From the NCBI GenBank assembly GCA_020205615.1, contig CM035162.1:48516076-48580075 (forward strand): a stretch of DNA of 64,000 nucleotides, given 5' to 3'. This DNA is from Panax quinquefolius. Lineage: Eukaryota > Streptophyta > Magnoliopsida > Apiales > Araliaceae. The translations under genes and the position numbers were made by a program. Shown piece by piece: positions 22,981 to 34,283 of the stretch; position 1 is the stretch's first letter; every line of letters begins with the position of its first letter. The notes under the pieces are model-generated. The model saw only the letters and a list, made by a program, of their open reading frames with translations, had not been told where the DNA came from and did not search any database.

Positions 22981-24020
22981 ATTTATTTTAAATCATGAAC
23001 AAATTTGTATTTGTAACCAAAACTTTACTAAGCTTCTTTGGTTAGCCTCTGCAAGATGCTTCTCGCAGTTTCTTTCCAGTGTCCAGGCTTATAGCAGTGG
23101 AAGCAAACTCCTTTGCTATCCGTTTCAGTTTTGTTCTTATTATCCTTTGTTTTTGCCTTTCTATATACCTTCTTTGAATCGTTCTTCTTTTCAGAAGATC
23201 CTTTGGCCCCTACCAGTAAAACATGGTCTTTCTTGGTTGGAAAGTGACTCTCATCTTTTTCAACATGTTAAGCAAATCAACGAAGCTGATATCTAGCTTG
23301 TTCATATGAAAAATTCACAACAATTGTGAAAGGAGTCCGGAAGTGAGTGCAAGATCAAATCTTGGCTCAACTCTCCATCCATGACAAAACTAGTTGTCCT
23401 AATTGATCAATCAAATTGATAATGTTAAGGACCTACTATAGTGCCATTGGCCATTCTAGATCGGAAGAGCTCCTTAGATATCTGATATCTATCAGTCCTA
23501 CTTTCCTCACCATCAACTACTTGATGTGCAGGAATATAGTAGGAGCATCCATAGTTTCATCTTGTGGCTGAAGCTCGTTACTCGTGGATGCGAGCATGAT
23601 GCATTGAGCCAATGTGCATCATCTTGCCACTTTTCTAAAAGTAGCAATCTCTTCCTCGAGAGGCATTTTACGCAACCATTGCGGGGATAGGCGTATTAAG
23701 GACATAAGATAGCTTTTTACACCATGAGAACTATTCTCAAATTCCTTAACCAATCCGTTTAATTGATTACGGTTAATTTAGAATCTAATATGCTTCGCAG
23801 TGATAGTAAATTTTAGACATTGTAAAATTCTGTAAATGAATTTGTAATTAACAACATTTTAACATACATTCTTTTATTAATTACCAAAATAATTTAGGTC
23901 TTGTTTTAAATTAGTATCTCCCACTATTTTCTTCAAACTATATTACCCTCACTTATATAGTTCAGCAAAATCTAATTAAAAATTTGCTAATGAGAATAAG
24001 GATCCCATTTCAAATGTATA
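22981..24020 (-). pseudogene. gag: Copia 1 gag remnant with zinc knuckle
   Basis: Minus-strand remnant of the nucleocapsid gene. Near 23120-23040 it reads GVCFHCYKPGHWKETA, a CCHC zinc knuckle whose last Cys is lost. Upstream blocks are SHFPTKKDHVLLVGAKGSS and HMNKLDISFVDLLNMLK (23290-23190), and farther upstream DRYQISKELFRSRMANGT (about 23490-23430), all typical of one plant copia gag family. Stops and frameshifts separate the blocks. The N-terminal limit is not clear. Confidence 0.75.
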
Positions 24021-24023
24021 TAG

Positions 24024-24320
24024 CCTTGTGGTGACACAACAAACTATATATAAATAAATAGGTAGACAACTTTTGTCAATTACATCAACTATCTGACTCC
24101 TTTTCTTTTGCCTCTTAGATTATTTTGATCAGTGGTGGCACATCCAGAATCAAAATTATCCAAGTTAAGTCCGACCTAGCACTCCATATATTCAAAAAAG
24201 AAAAATATCATCCTTGTGGTGACACAACAAAACAATATTGTTCAATTTTCTTTATAAGCATCAAATGTGATAAATTAACATCTTAAATACTTAATACTTG
24301 CCTTGTGGTGACACAACAAA
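24024..24320. repeat. Three copies of a 20-bp motif in copia 1
   Basis: CCTTGTGGTGACACAACAAA occurs identically at 24024-24043, 24212-24231 and 24301-24320, in otherwise diverged AT-rich sequence. Spacing is 188 and 89 bases. It lies around the 5' edge of gag on the element's own strand. Function unknown. Confidence 0.8.
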
Positions 24321-25080
24321 CTCATATTAAATATTTAATACTCTATTAATTTTATCATGCTAGAAAGCGACGTTCGATATTCCAAATATCTTTGAGCGCT
24401 TAGGACTTAATATAAAATTTGAGGGTTTGTTATTAATTTGTCTCATCTTGTTTAAGCGTAGCATTACATATATATATAAAATCGCGTCGTATTAATAAAC
24501 ACGCGAAGCATGTTTGCATAATATATAATATATATATATAGTATAGCATGCACATATATAATACTATATTCTACCCGGATTGATTATGGACTTTTATTCT
24601 AGTTTGGTTCACTAGAGCCACCAAGTGAACCAAAAGGTCAAACTCCTAGGGGTGCAAGAAATAATATTTAAATATAACTATTACATTTAAACTTGGGCTC
24701 CATTACAAAAGCGGGTCTTCAAGCGCTCCTTGCCCTTGATCTCCAATTCTTCAAAATAATTCTAACTATTCCTTTTACAAAACTATTTAAAATAAATAGA
24801 AACCTTGATCGTGATCGAGGGAAGTACAAAGGAGGAGATAGAATTTACATTAAGAAAAATTAGAGAAGGCGAGTCTGCATGAGACCCCATTTAATAAAAC
24901 CCATACATTCATGCATCCAACTAAAATAAAATCCAATCATATTGGTTGATAGTCCATAATCAATCCCATTTTATTATCATACACATCACCATATGCATCA
25001 ATAAATAACATTCATCTTATGAATAATAAACATTTAATATATATATTGATATCATTTAATGGGCAAATTTAGTTAGTATA
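24321..25080. other. Copia 1 leader, no feature identified
   Basis: AT-rich untranslated sequence between gag and the repeat arrays, read on the minus strand. It holds several ATATATA runs (24468, 24524) but no coding signal. Confidence 0.4.
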
Positions 25081-25084
25081 AAAT

Positions 25085-25830
25085 CTAATTTTGAATCAAA
25101 ATAAACTCCTTTATTTTAATCCAAATTTAAATCAAAATAAAACTATTTTATTTTAATTTATCTAATTTTGAATAAAATAAACTATTTTATTTTAATCAAA
25201 ATCTTTAATCAAAATAAACTCCTTTATTTTAATTAATTATGGAATCGATTCCATGTAATAAAAAAAACTTTAATTAAAATAAACTCTTTTATTTTAATTA
25301 ATTATGGAATTCAATTCCATGTAAAAAAAAAATTATTAAAGGAAACACGGATTCTCTTTCCTATTCATAAATAAACTCCTTTATTTTGAATAATATGAAA
25401 TCTTATTTCATATTTAAATAAACTCCTTTATTTAAGGAAACACAGATTTTCTTTTCTATTCACAAATAAACTCCTTTATTTTGAATAATATGAAATCTTA
25501 TTTCATATTTAAATAAACTCCTTTATTTAAGGAAATTAGGATTCTCTTTCTATTCACAAATAAACTCTTTTATTTTGAATAATATGAAATCTTATTGCAT
25601 ATCTAAATAAACTCCTTTATTTAAGGAAAAATAGAATCCAATTTCAACTCCAATTAGTTATTATGGAATCTAATTCCAACTCTAATTAGTTAGCATGAAA
25701 TTTTAATTTTAAAATTTAAATAAACCTTTTTATTTTAAGATTAAAATAAAGTTTTTATTTTAAGATTAAAATAAAGTTTTTTATTTTAAAATTAAAATAA
25801 ACATTTTATTTTAATTATAAAATAATTAAG
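25085..25830. repeat. AATAAACTCCTTTATTT hairpin arrays, including 95-bp x 3
   Basis: Many copies of AATAAA, CTCC, TTTATT: a perfect hairpin with a CTCC loop. Within the array, three copies of a 95-bp unit start near 25341, 25436 and 25531; each also holds ATATGAAAT closing on CTT. Toward 25735-25800 the pattern becomes TTTATTTTA closing on AGAT, about three times. It lies in the leader between primer-binding site and gag. Confidence 0.8.
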
Positions 25831-25836
<6 letters not shown>

Positions 25837-25881
<45 letters not shown>

Positions 25882-25908
25882 ATATATATAATAATAATAT
25901 ATATATAT
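25837..25908. repeat. (TA)n microsatellite
   Basis: Nearly uninterrupted TA repeat, likely a polymorphic simple repeat in the copia 1 leader. Confidence 0.85.
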
Positions 25909-26300
25909 TATATAAAAACCGTGCGGTTGAAACTCAAAAAATTTCCTGCTTTTCACGTTTTTTTTTTATTTGTTAACCGTATGTAATATATGTATAATAT
26001 ATATACGGAATAAAACAAAAATTTAGTTAACAAAAATTCTCTTGAAATCCGTGCAACATGAGCCTACTTTATTTAAATGGCCACGTGATCCTGCACCCTT
26101 TTTAAATCGTGAGCTCCTCTTAATGATAACAAGTATCATTTAATCTAATACATGTGAATCACAGGAAAAAAAAAATACTTTTTTTTTTTTTTTTTTTTTT
26201 AATAAATTTTATACAATAAAATTATGCCCAAGTAAATTGTTCAAAACACATATCAATATACATATCAAATTAAAATAATTAATAATTCGCATAAAGGTTT
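25909..26300. other. Copia 1 leader next to primer-binding site
   Basis: AT-rich with a poly-T run near 26178-26200 and no ORF. It follows the 5' LTR and primer-binding site on the minus strand. Confidence 0.4.
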
Positions 26301-26313
26301 GGCTCTGATGCCA
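26301..26313 (-). other. Primer-binding site of copia 1 (tRNA-iMet type)
   Basis: On the minus strand TGGCATCAGAGCC, one base different from the usual TGGTATCAGAGCC of Ty1/copia elements, three bases after the LTR end. Confidence 0.85.
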
Positions 26314-26316
26314 CTT

Positions 26317-28197
26317 TATTAGGTTTGTAATATTCATGAAACCTTGATCAAATTGCAAAATAATGCGAAGCGAGTAAAATCGAGTTTAAAATTTTACAAA
26401 CCATTTACGGATCACCCTTTATGCACAATTATTAATTAAGCGAAAAAGATAAAGAATAAAATCATACCCTTGAAGATTGAGCTTCCTCAGGTACAAGTTC
26501 ACCTCCAAATCCTTTTGCGTTCAACTTGAATCTACCGGGGTTTTGTTCCTTCCTTTGATCAACGTTAGCCACCCAAGCGTTTGGCCTCTAGAGGTGATCC
26601 ACCAAGGAAAAATAATGATTCAAGAAGAAGGAGTGTTTGGCTCAACCCTAGTTTTCTATCTGTATAGAAAGGGCGTACTCTCCAACAAATTGGAATTATG
26701 TATGTTGTAAAAGTCAACAACTCCCTCACCCATAATAAGACTCCTCTTATTAATAGATGTGGGCAACCCACCTTAACAATTAAGGAATTGGGTTTTATTT
26801 AATTAATTAAATTCTTTTAATTTATTAAGCTCCCTAATCTTATTAGGGATAATTAATTAAACTCCTTTAACTAATTTTCCCTCCTAATCTTATTAGGAAT
26901 AAATGAGAGTACTTATATTAAATTAATTCCTAAACTCTTTTAGAAATTAAAATAATAATAATTGTAATAATATTAATAAGACTCCTCTTATTAATTTATA
27001 TTTAATATTTCTAAAATATTAAATAATAAATATTAAGCTATTTAATTTATTCTATCACCATAGATTAAATTAAATATACATAACATATTATTACGATTAT
27101 GCCATTAACTTCTTAAATAATTATTCTTCCTTTTATGGTGTGACCCTTTAGGTTCTCCATATTAAACCCAGGTTGTGAATAAATCAATTAGAACAATTCT
27201 AATCTTATTTAAATAAATAAATTAAACAATTAATTTATTTAAATAAATAATATTTATTCTACAATAGGGATAAGCCTCCTAGCGATCAACGACTTTCCGG
27301 ATAATATAGATTTCAACATTAATCATTAAAGAACCTTTGAGTAAATAGTTCTTGCATCTGATTCAATCCTTCCACCATCTGATGTCCCAATTAAATATAA
27401 GGCATGGAATTCTTTGTCAAGTCTTATTTTATTTAATTATATGTATTTCGATCCTTAAATGCACAACTCAAAATAATGCAAATTAGAAACTCCTTTCTAA
27501 TTTCATTACGCCTTAACCAAGGACTCTTTGGGTTGTCATTTATCGAATCACATAGGACATTTCTCTTCTTTTATTAGAAGTGGTAGATTCTTTATTGATC
27601 ATACATTATCTCCATGTACAACTTATTATACCCAAGCATACCCTTTGATATACCTAAAGGTCTTAAGGAATAAGTCAAAGTATAACTCATCATACACAAG
27701 ATAGTATGATGATCTCAAGTCCAAGGATTACTTGTACTACTATCACTACTGAAATTCCTATTGACGGTGCAAATAAAACTCCATTAGGTATTCCTTAGCG
27801 AGCCACGTTCGATGAACTTATTCTCTAATAAGCACCTACATACTTGCTTTAGTGTCTCCACATAAAAGATCATGAGATCAATCATCCTCATCCAATGAGC
27901 AAGCAACGTATGTACCCGATCTATCCGGTTTACTAATCCCCAATTTAGTAATCCAATGATTGGGAACTATTTTAGTTTTAAGCTTTCTAAGAATTTAGAT
28001 CTCATTAGAATGATCATCATCATTATTCTAAAAGCATTGCTTAAAACTATGGGTTTATCACATATTATAAAACAACATCATGTAGATAATTAAAAGCCTT
28101 TAATAAATTAATACCTTTTATTAATAAATGAATAAGATTGTTACAAAGTATATGCTTTATCATCAAACATGATTGGCTTGTGTGCATATTACTTTCA
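26317..28197 (-). repeat. 5' LTR of copia 1
   Basis: 1881 bp. It begins TGAAAGTAATATGC on the minus strand and ends CCTAATA, the terminal CA having mutated to TA. It keeps the same hairpin mosaic as the partner LTR. Confidence 0.9.
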
Positions 28198-28202
28198 GAA
28201 AC
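28198..28202. repeat. Target site duplication GAAAC (right of copia 1)
   Basis: Second copy of the 18858-18862 sequence; Tat gag continues immediately after. Confidence 0.9.
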
Positions 28203-28278
28203 AACCCCCGGAGGGTCCATAAAAAGATAGAGGAAGATGTTTCCCTGATACTACAGGGTCAAAAAGGCAATCAGAACA
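28203..28278 (+). pseudogene. gag: Tat gag, copy B, continuation after copia 1
   Basis: Reads NNPRRVHKKIEEDVSLI in the frame of the gag block that stops at 18862, when the copia element and one GAAAC are removed. It ends where an Athila LTR begins (about 28279). Confidence 0.6.
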
Positions 28279-29688
28279 TGCTGATAAGTGGATTTCATAT
28301 CCATGAATCGATGTTCATTTCAAGCTTAAATGTGTTGTTACTTTCTTGTTTCGTGTTCGTTTTCACTTGTTTGTGTTCTTTTATGTGTAGGGTGGTCGTT
28401 GTAGCATTTAACAAGATTGGGAGTCAATTGGGATCATTTCGGGATGAATTCGTGAAGGAAAGGAAAAATTCACTCGATAACTTTTTGGAAAAATTAGCGA
28501 GAAAAGGCAACCACGTAAAATGAAACCTTTTTGCTGTGCACCCACGTAAAGGCGGGGTCTCGACCAACCCGATTGTCTGTTCGATTAGAATTTGTCTTTG
28601 CTACATGTTTTTTAGTGATGTAATTGCATATGGACTCTAGAAAAGAGAGGATTCGATTGCGACACTAGAGGACACGTCCAATTACTCGACGAACAATAGA
28701 TTTCGGCAACACACATGAACACATTATGAAGGATTTTTTCCAGATTTTCACAGCAATCTTGGGAGGAGTAATTTGAAGAGATTTTCGTTACGATTACAAT
28801 TCTAGGCTACGTGAAGGGTGTTCATCACCATTCTTTTCTTTAGTCTTTTATTTGTAATTGCAAGGATGTTTTCTTTAGATTATTCAATTTTTATATCATT
28901 CGTTATGAACTAATTCGCTTATTAGGCTTATGATGGACACTTGGGTGAAACGATGATTTTATAATTTTGATTTTCCAGTTCAATAAAGTATTTTCAGTTT
29001 ATCTATATTAATTTGAGCGTGAATTTATGAATTGCTTGATCAACAATTCTTTGTGGATTTGTATGGAATCGAGAGAGGATATTCAAATCTAGACTTAGTT
29101 AATATAACATGTGTCATGAGTTTTGTGAATAGTAGATTCTTGATTATTGTTAAGGTAGAGATATACTTGACATCAAATGTAATCGGATAGAGAACTTATT
29201 CTTAAACCTTCTTTAATTTCAGTTCACATAGAGATATAGTGAGTTGGTTGATTTAGGTGTTTAACGTGTTTCTATCTAAATGTGTATTTAAGTTGATACG
29301 GTATTAGTGCATCGAGAGGTGGCAAGTACTACATTCATGTTCTTGATTAATAAACTGGGATATTGAATTGAATTGAGATAAATGTTTAAAAATCAGAGTG
29401 AAGCTTAGGGTAAAATCATAAGTTTAATTCTCCATCGATTGAGTGAACTTCCGAATTTTGATATTTGTGATTGTTTTGTTATAGTTTATTTATTTATTAA
29501 TTTAGTTTCTTTAATTTTAAACCATTGAATTAAATTGTTTAATAGAATTAGGATTAATAGAAAATTGGTAATTGGGAAGTTAAATTTCTTGCTAATTTAT
29601 CTTCGTGGGAACGATACTTTATTCACTACTATATTACTTGTTGACCACGTATTCTTGCGTGTTTTGCGTATATAGATTTTGTCCAACA
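28279..29688 (+). mobile_element. Athila 5' LTR inserted in Tat gag
   Basis: Probable start TGCTGATAAGTGG (28279) and end GTCCAACA (29688), followed by a tRNA-Asp-type primer-binding site. About 1.4 kb. The part from 28612 matches 1974-3036. The exact 5' limit is inferred from the TG start and the end of Tat gag homology. No matching 3' LTR exists downstream, because the Athila element stops inside its gag at about 31402. Confidence 0.75.
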
Positions 29689-29694
29689 AGTTTT

Positions 29695-29711
29695 TGGCGC
29701 CGTTACCGGGG
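29695..29711 (+). other. Primer-binding site of Athila element (tRNA-Asp)
   Basis: TGGCGCCGTTACCGGGG is complementary, with one mismatch, to the 3' end of plant tRNA-Asp (ending CCCCGGCAACGGCGCCA). It lies six bases after the LTR end, as in Athila elements. Confidence 0.9.
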
Positions 29712-29820
29712 ACAATTTAGCCTAGATTTTAATATTTTTACAATATCAGTTTAATTAGTCCAGTTTTACTTAAACATTTTTGTTTTTGTTTTTCCTATTT
29801 AAGGTTTTTGACATTGGTTT

Positions 29821-31402
29821 ATGCAAACACGATCCAAAAATCCAGACTTTCTTCCTTTTGAGGACGACATTGAAAGAAGATTTCAGAGGTTAAGTAAGTG
29901 GATCAAGGAAACAAGGAACGAATTCAAAAATTCTGATAAGGAAGAAGCAATGGCTGCCGAAGACCAGAAAGCGTTGAGGGATTTTGCAACACCTAAGGTG
30001 ACTGATCTGTAGTCAAGCATCACTAGGCCTATAATAGCTGTGAATACTTTTGAAATCAAGCCTGGGACCATTCAGATGATGCAGAATTGAGTTCAGTTTG
30101 GGGGAATGGCAAATGACGATCCGAACGAGCATTTAATCAGTTTTCTGGAAATGTGCGACACTTTCAAGTACAATGGGGTGTCGGATGAGGCATTGAGACT
30201 ATGTGGTTACAATGTGTTCCCGTTCAAGTACAATGTGTTCCCGTTCACTTTACGGGACAAGGCGAAGAATTGGTTACATTCTCTACCGCCGAGATCGATA
30301 ACTATGTGGGAAGACTTGGCTCGGAAATTCCTTGCCAAATTTTTCCCATCGGCAAAAACTACCAAAATGAGGAACGACATAACAATGTTTGAGAAGCAAA
30401 ATGGGGAGTCGCTATATTAGGCATGGGAGAGGTACAAGGAGTTACTTAGAAAGTGCCATCATTATTGATTGCCCAAGTGGCTGCAAATGAACACCTTTTA
30501 TAATAGATTACATGGGAATGTCAGAACGAGTATTGACGTAGCGTCGGGTGGAGCATTCATGGCTAAGAGTTACGAGGAAGCCTACAATTTGATTGAAACC
30601 ATGGTGGCCAATAACTACCAAATGGCCCATAAAGAAGAATAACGACACAGTAAAGCGGTGGGTTTTGGAAGTAGATGGGGTGACAGCTATACAAGCACAG
30701 ATTTCTGCGCTGTCCAAGAAGTTGGATGCTATGACAGGGGCTCAAGTACAGCAGGTTGCGGTAGTATGCGAATTGTGTGAGGGTGATCATTCTACAGATC
30801 AGTGTGCAATTAATCTAGCATCCTTCTAGTTCATAGGTAGCTATAACAGAATTCCGCAAACTACATACCAAAAAACCTACAACCAGGGGAATAGAAACCA
30901 CCCAAATTTCTCGTGGAGCAATAACTAGAAAAATCAAGCTCCACGACCGTCATATCCCCCAGGTTTTCAGAGTCACCAACAACTGGTTCAACATCAGGAA
31001 AGGAAATCAGATTTTGAGGAAATGGTGTCGAAGTACATAACTAGCAATGAGGCAACAATGAAAAATTAAGCAATGGCAATGAAATCACAAGAGATGGCTA
31101 TCAAGAATTTAGAAAATCAGATAGGACAGATGGCTATAACATTGAATAATAGACCACAAGGAACGTTACCAAGTGACACTGAGAGAAATCCGAAGGGTAG
31201 TCATGAGCAATGTCAAGCAGTTATGTTGAGAAGTTGAAAACATCTCGGGGGTAATAATGCAGAAAATTCAGTAACACCGGAGGAAAAAGTTGATGACAGT
31301 AACGTGGTTGAAGGTAACAAGGGCGAGGATAAGCAAAGTGAGGACATAAAATTAAACAATAAGCAAATTGTTTATCTTCCACCACCGTTTCAGCAGAGGG
31401 TT
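29821..31402 (+). pseudogene. gag: Athila gag, truncated at the Tat junction
   Basis: Capsid/nucleocapsid gene of an Athila element. It starts MQTRSKNPDF at 29821. In order: KALRDFATP; NTFEIKPGTIQMMQN; QFGGMANDDPNEHLISFLE; LRDKAKNWLHSLPP; DLARKFLAKFFPSAKTTK; AWERYKELLRKC; then a knuckle-like CELCEGDHSTDQC (30766-30804), RPQGTLPSDTE and QIVYLPPPFQQR. All are typical of Athila gag. A short in-frame duplication (YNVFPFKYNVFPF) sits near 30210. Stops lie near 30010, 30088 and 30418, with a frameshift near 30630. The gene stops at the PPPF block, where the protease and pol should follow, and joins Tat RT. Confidence 0.88.
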
Positions 31403-31454
31403 CAAATGCGCCTTTGGAGTTAAATCCAGCCAAATGCGCCATTGGAGTTAAATC
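31403..31454. repeat. 24-bp duplication at the Athila-Tat junction
   Basis: CAAATGCGCC, one variable base, then TTGGAGTTAAATC occurs at 31403-31426 and again at 31431-31454. In Tat copy A the corresponding sequence is single. It lies exactly where Athila gag changes to Tat RT, so it looks like a scar of template switching or repair. Confidence 0.75.
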
Positions 31455-33956
31455 AGGCAAGTTGCTAGGATTTCTAGTTAGCCACAAAATGATTGAGCTG
31501 GATCCTGCCAAAATCCAGGCCATCACGGAAATGCCCATTCCTCAGATACATAAGGAAATATGGGGATTTTTTGGGAGAATCAACTTTATTAGCAGGTTTG
31601 TCTCTTAACTCACAGCAACTTGTGAGCCAATCTTCAAGCTATTAAGGAAGAACTCCTCCATGAAATGGAATGATGAGTGCCAAAATTCCTTCCTCACAAT
31701 TAAAGAATAGCTAGTCAAAGCTGCTATTTTGGTTCCACCCAGGGATGATGTCCCCCTGTTCGTGTACCTGTCCATAAGTGACAACACCATGGCCTGCATT
31801 CTGGGACAAAAAGACGATAGAGGCCAAGAACGGGCTATCTATTACCTCAGCAAAAGATTCAGCATCAGTGAACACAAGTACACTCTAATCGAGAAGACGT
31901 GTTGTGCTTTAGCATGGGCTTCCATGAGGTTACAACATTACCTCCATGGTCACACAACCCATCTCATATTCCGCGTGGATCCTATTAAGTATGTATTCAA
32001 CAAACCCATGTTAAATTGCCGGCTGTCCAGATGGCAGTTGATCCTACAACAATTTGACATCGTCTACGTGACTCAAAAGTCCATCAAAGGTCAAGGAATT
32101 GAGGATCAACTGGTCGCCGCACCCTCGGGGGATTTCAACTCTTTGGAGACATACTTCCCCGATGAGGGAGTAATGACAGTTCAGCAACACCATCAGTACG
32201 ATACATGCCAAGCATGGAAAATGTATTTCGATGGAGCTGTTAATATAGAAGGTTCTGGAGCTGGAGCAGTTCTAGTATCCGGTACGGGGGAGCAGTATCT
32301 CATCGCTGTCAAATTAAAGTTTGTTAGCACCAACAACACAGCTGAGTATGAAGGCTATCTTACGGGGCTAAAACTTTCCCGTTCAATGGGCATCAGGTGG
32401 TTAACTGTCTTTGGATATTCAGAGTTGGTAATCAGACAATCTACCAGAATCTATCAAACTAAAGAGCTACACTTACTGCCTTACCATCGGCAAGTTTTAC
32501 AGATGGTTTTGGAGTTCGAAGAAATCTCCTTTCTACACGTTCCTCGTAATAGGAATGACTTTGCTGACGCATTAGCAACTTTGGCCTCCTTGATTCGTAT
32601 ATCTGACAAGGGACACTTGCCAAGCGTCATAATTTCCCTGCACAAGGCCCCAACCTATGGGAATTACGTTGGAGAGGTATCGGATGAGCTACCTCCCATC
32701 CAGCATCCTTGGTATTGATATATCAAGGAGTACCTACGAGATGGATCTACACCCGCTGAGGTGAGCCCCACTGAGAAAAGGCGGATCCATCGACTTGCTA
32801 TGAAATTCTACTTGAGTGGAGACACACTCTACAAAAGAGATGCAGGACTAGGTCTCCTCAGATGTTTAGACAAAGATCAAGCCCAAAGGCTTATGGATGA
32901 AATCCATGGTGGAGTCTGTGGCCCCCACATGAGTGGCCCCCTCCTTGTCAAGAAAGTCCTTAAGATAGAACATTACTGGCTATCTCTCAAAGCTGATTAC
33001 AATGACCGCATCAAGAGATGCTATCCGTGCCATATTCATGGGAATGCTATACACACCCCTCCACGGGAACTCCATAATATGAGTTCACCTTGGCCTTTCT
33101 CAATGGGGGGAATGGACGTTATCGGGCCCATTGAGCCTAAAGACAGTAATGGACATCGATTTATCTTCACCATGATCGATTACTTCACCAAGTGGGTAGA
33201 AACAGCCTCCTTCCCCAGGGTTACCAAAGAAGTCATCATTGCTTTCATTAGAAACAATGTCATTTGTCGATATGGACAACAGAGGTGATTGTGTCAGACA
33301 ATGCTAAGAACCTCAACAAGAAAATGATGGAGGAATTATGCAGTAAATTCCACATCAAACATCTTAACTCTGTCATCTATCGTTTGAAGATGAATGGTGC
33401 TGTTGAAGCGGCTAACAAGAACATCAAGAAGATCATGCAAAAGATGTCCGCCAATCACAAGGAATGGCCTGACTTATTGCCTCTTACTCTGTTAGCCTAA
33501 AGAACGTCAATGCACACTTCCACTGGGGCAACCCCCTACACATTAACCTATTAGATGGAAGCAGTGCTCCCCATAGAAGTTGAAATGGAATCCCTCAGAG
33601 TGTTGATAGACGCTCAGCTGGATGAAGACCAATGGGTACAAGATAGGTATCACCAATTGTCTCTAATAGACGAAAGGCGAACCGCTACTATTTTCCATGA
33701 TTAGTTATATCAACAAAGGATCGCCAGATCCTACAACAGAAAAGTCCGGCTACAGCAGTTTAAACAACATGACTTGGTTTTGAAGAAGATCCTTGACAAC
33801 CAAGATCAATCTAAGGGGAAATTCGCTCCTAACTGGGAAGGCCCATTCATTGTCAAGGAAGTATTGACAAGAGGTGCTCTCAGATTACAAGAAATGGACG
33901 GCGATGAATTTCCACAACTCATCAACTCAGACGCTGTGAAACAGTACTATGTCTGA
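31413..33956 (+). pseudogene. pol: Tat pol copy B (RT C-terminal part, dual RNase H, integrase)
   Basis: Homologous to 5370-7908 of copy A but lacking the RT N-terminus and the YVDD catalytic motif. RNase H 1 lies at about 31730-32110 (YYLSKRFS, CCALAWASMRLQHYL). RNase H 2 (32215-32600) has YFDGAVNIEGSGAGAVLVS, NTAEYEG and NDFADALATLAS. Integrase (32761-33500) has the zinc half-site CYPC, D in GMDVIGP, D in VSDNAKN and E in AVEAANK. The tail runs to YYV plus stop. The 330-codon open stretch at 31729-32718 is the longest in the window. Stops at 31606, 31708, 32716 and 33498 and a one-base deletion near 33284 break it. Confidence 0.9.
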
Positions 33957-34194
33957 CGTGACCATCAAGTAAACATCCTAGTGTTCGATCATCAGATCAC
34001 CAGTCATTCCGGTTCTTTAACCCTTTACCACATACAACTCTTCCACACTCTGCCCCTCAGGGAAACATACTTTTCAAGCAAGCAGCCTGGCTTCTCTGCA
34101 TTCCTACAACTTAGGTCATCCCACTTCAGATTGAACCTCTCGTGTTTGCAGTTTGGCTACCCATGCATGGGATTAAACTTCTCATACCTGTAGT

Positions 34195-34275
34195 TTATCC
34201 TCAAACTAGGATTAAACTTTCTCATCCCCGCAATCTGACCTGTACATGGGATTACGCTTTTCCACTCGCCCTGAG
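34195..34275. repeat. Hairpin units with constant tail, copy B
   Basis: Counterparts of 8150-8245: TCCTCAAACTAGGATTAAACTT, then ACCTGTACATGGGATTACGCTT, with pairing outer bases. More degenerate than in copy A. Confidence 0.45.
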
Positions 34276-34283
34276 GGACGAAC

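Larger units (their letters stand above)
18863..28197 (-). mobile_element. Ty1/copia element 1, complete LTR to LTR, coding region dead
   Basis: A 9335-bp element on the minus strand inserted in Tat gag, flanked by GAAAC. The 5' LTR is 26317-28197, the primer-binding site 26301-26313, the polypurine tract 20754-20766 and the 3' LTR 18863-20753. The order gag, protease, integrase, RT, RNase H identifies Ty1/copia. Coding remnants are full of stops and indels and pol spans only about 2.2 kb instead of about 3.5-4 kb, yet the two LTRs are nearly identical in sampled stretches. This suggests an element already defective at insertion and moved by proteins supplied in trans. Confidence 0.92.

Noticed and set aside
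28173..28523. 116-codon ORF across the copia-Tat-Athila junctions
   Set aside because: It joins pieces of three different elements; only 28203-28278 is real Tat gag.
29695..29711. tRNA gene fragment
   Set aside because: The tRNA-like match is the primer-binding site next to an LTR; no cloverleaf surrounds it.
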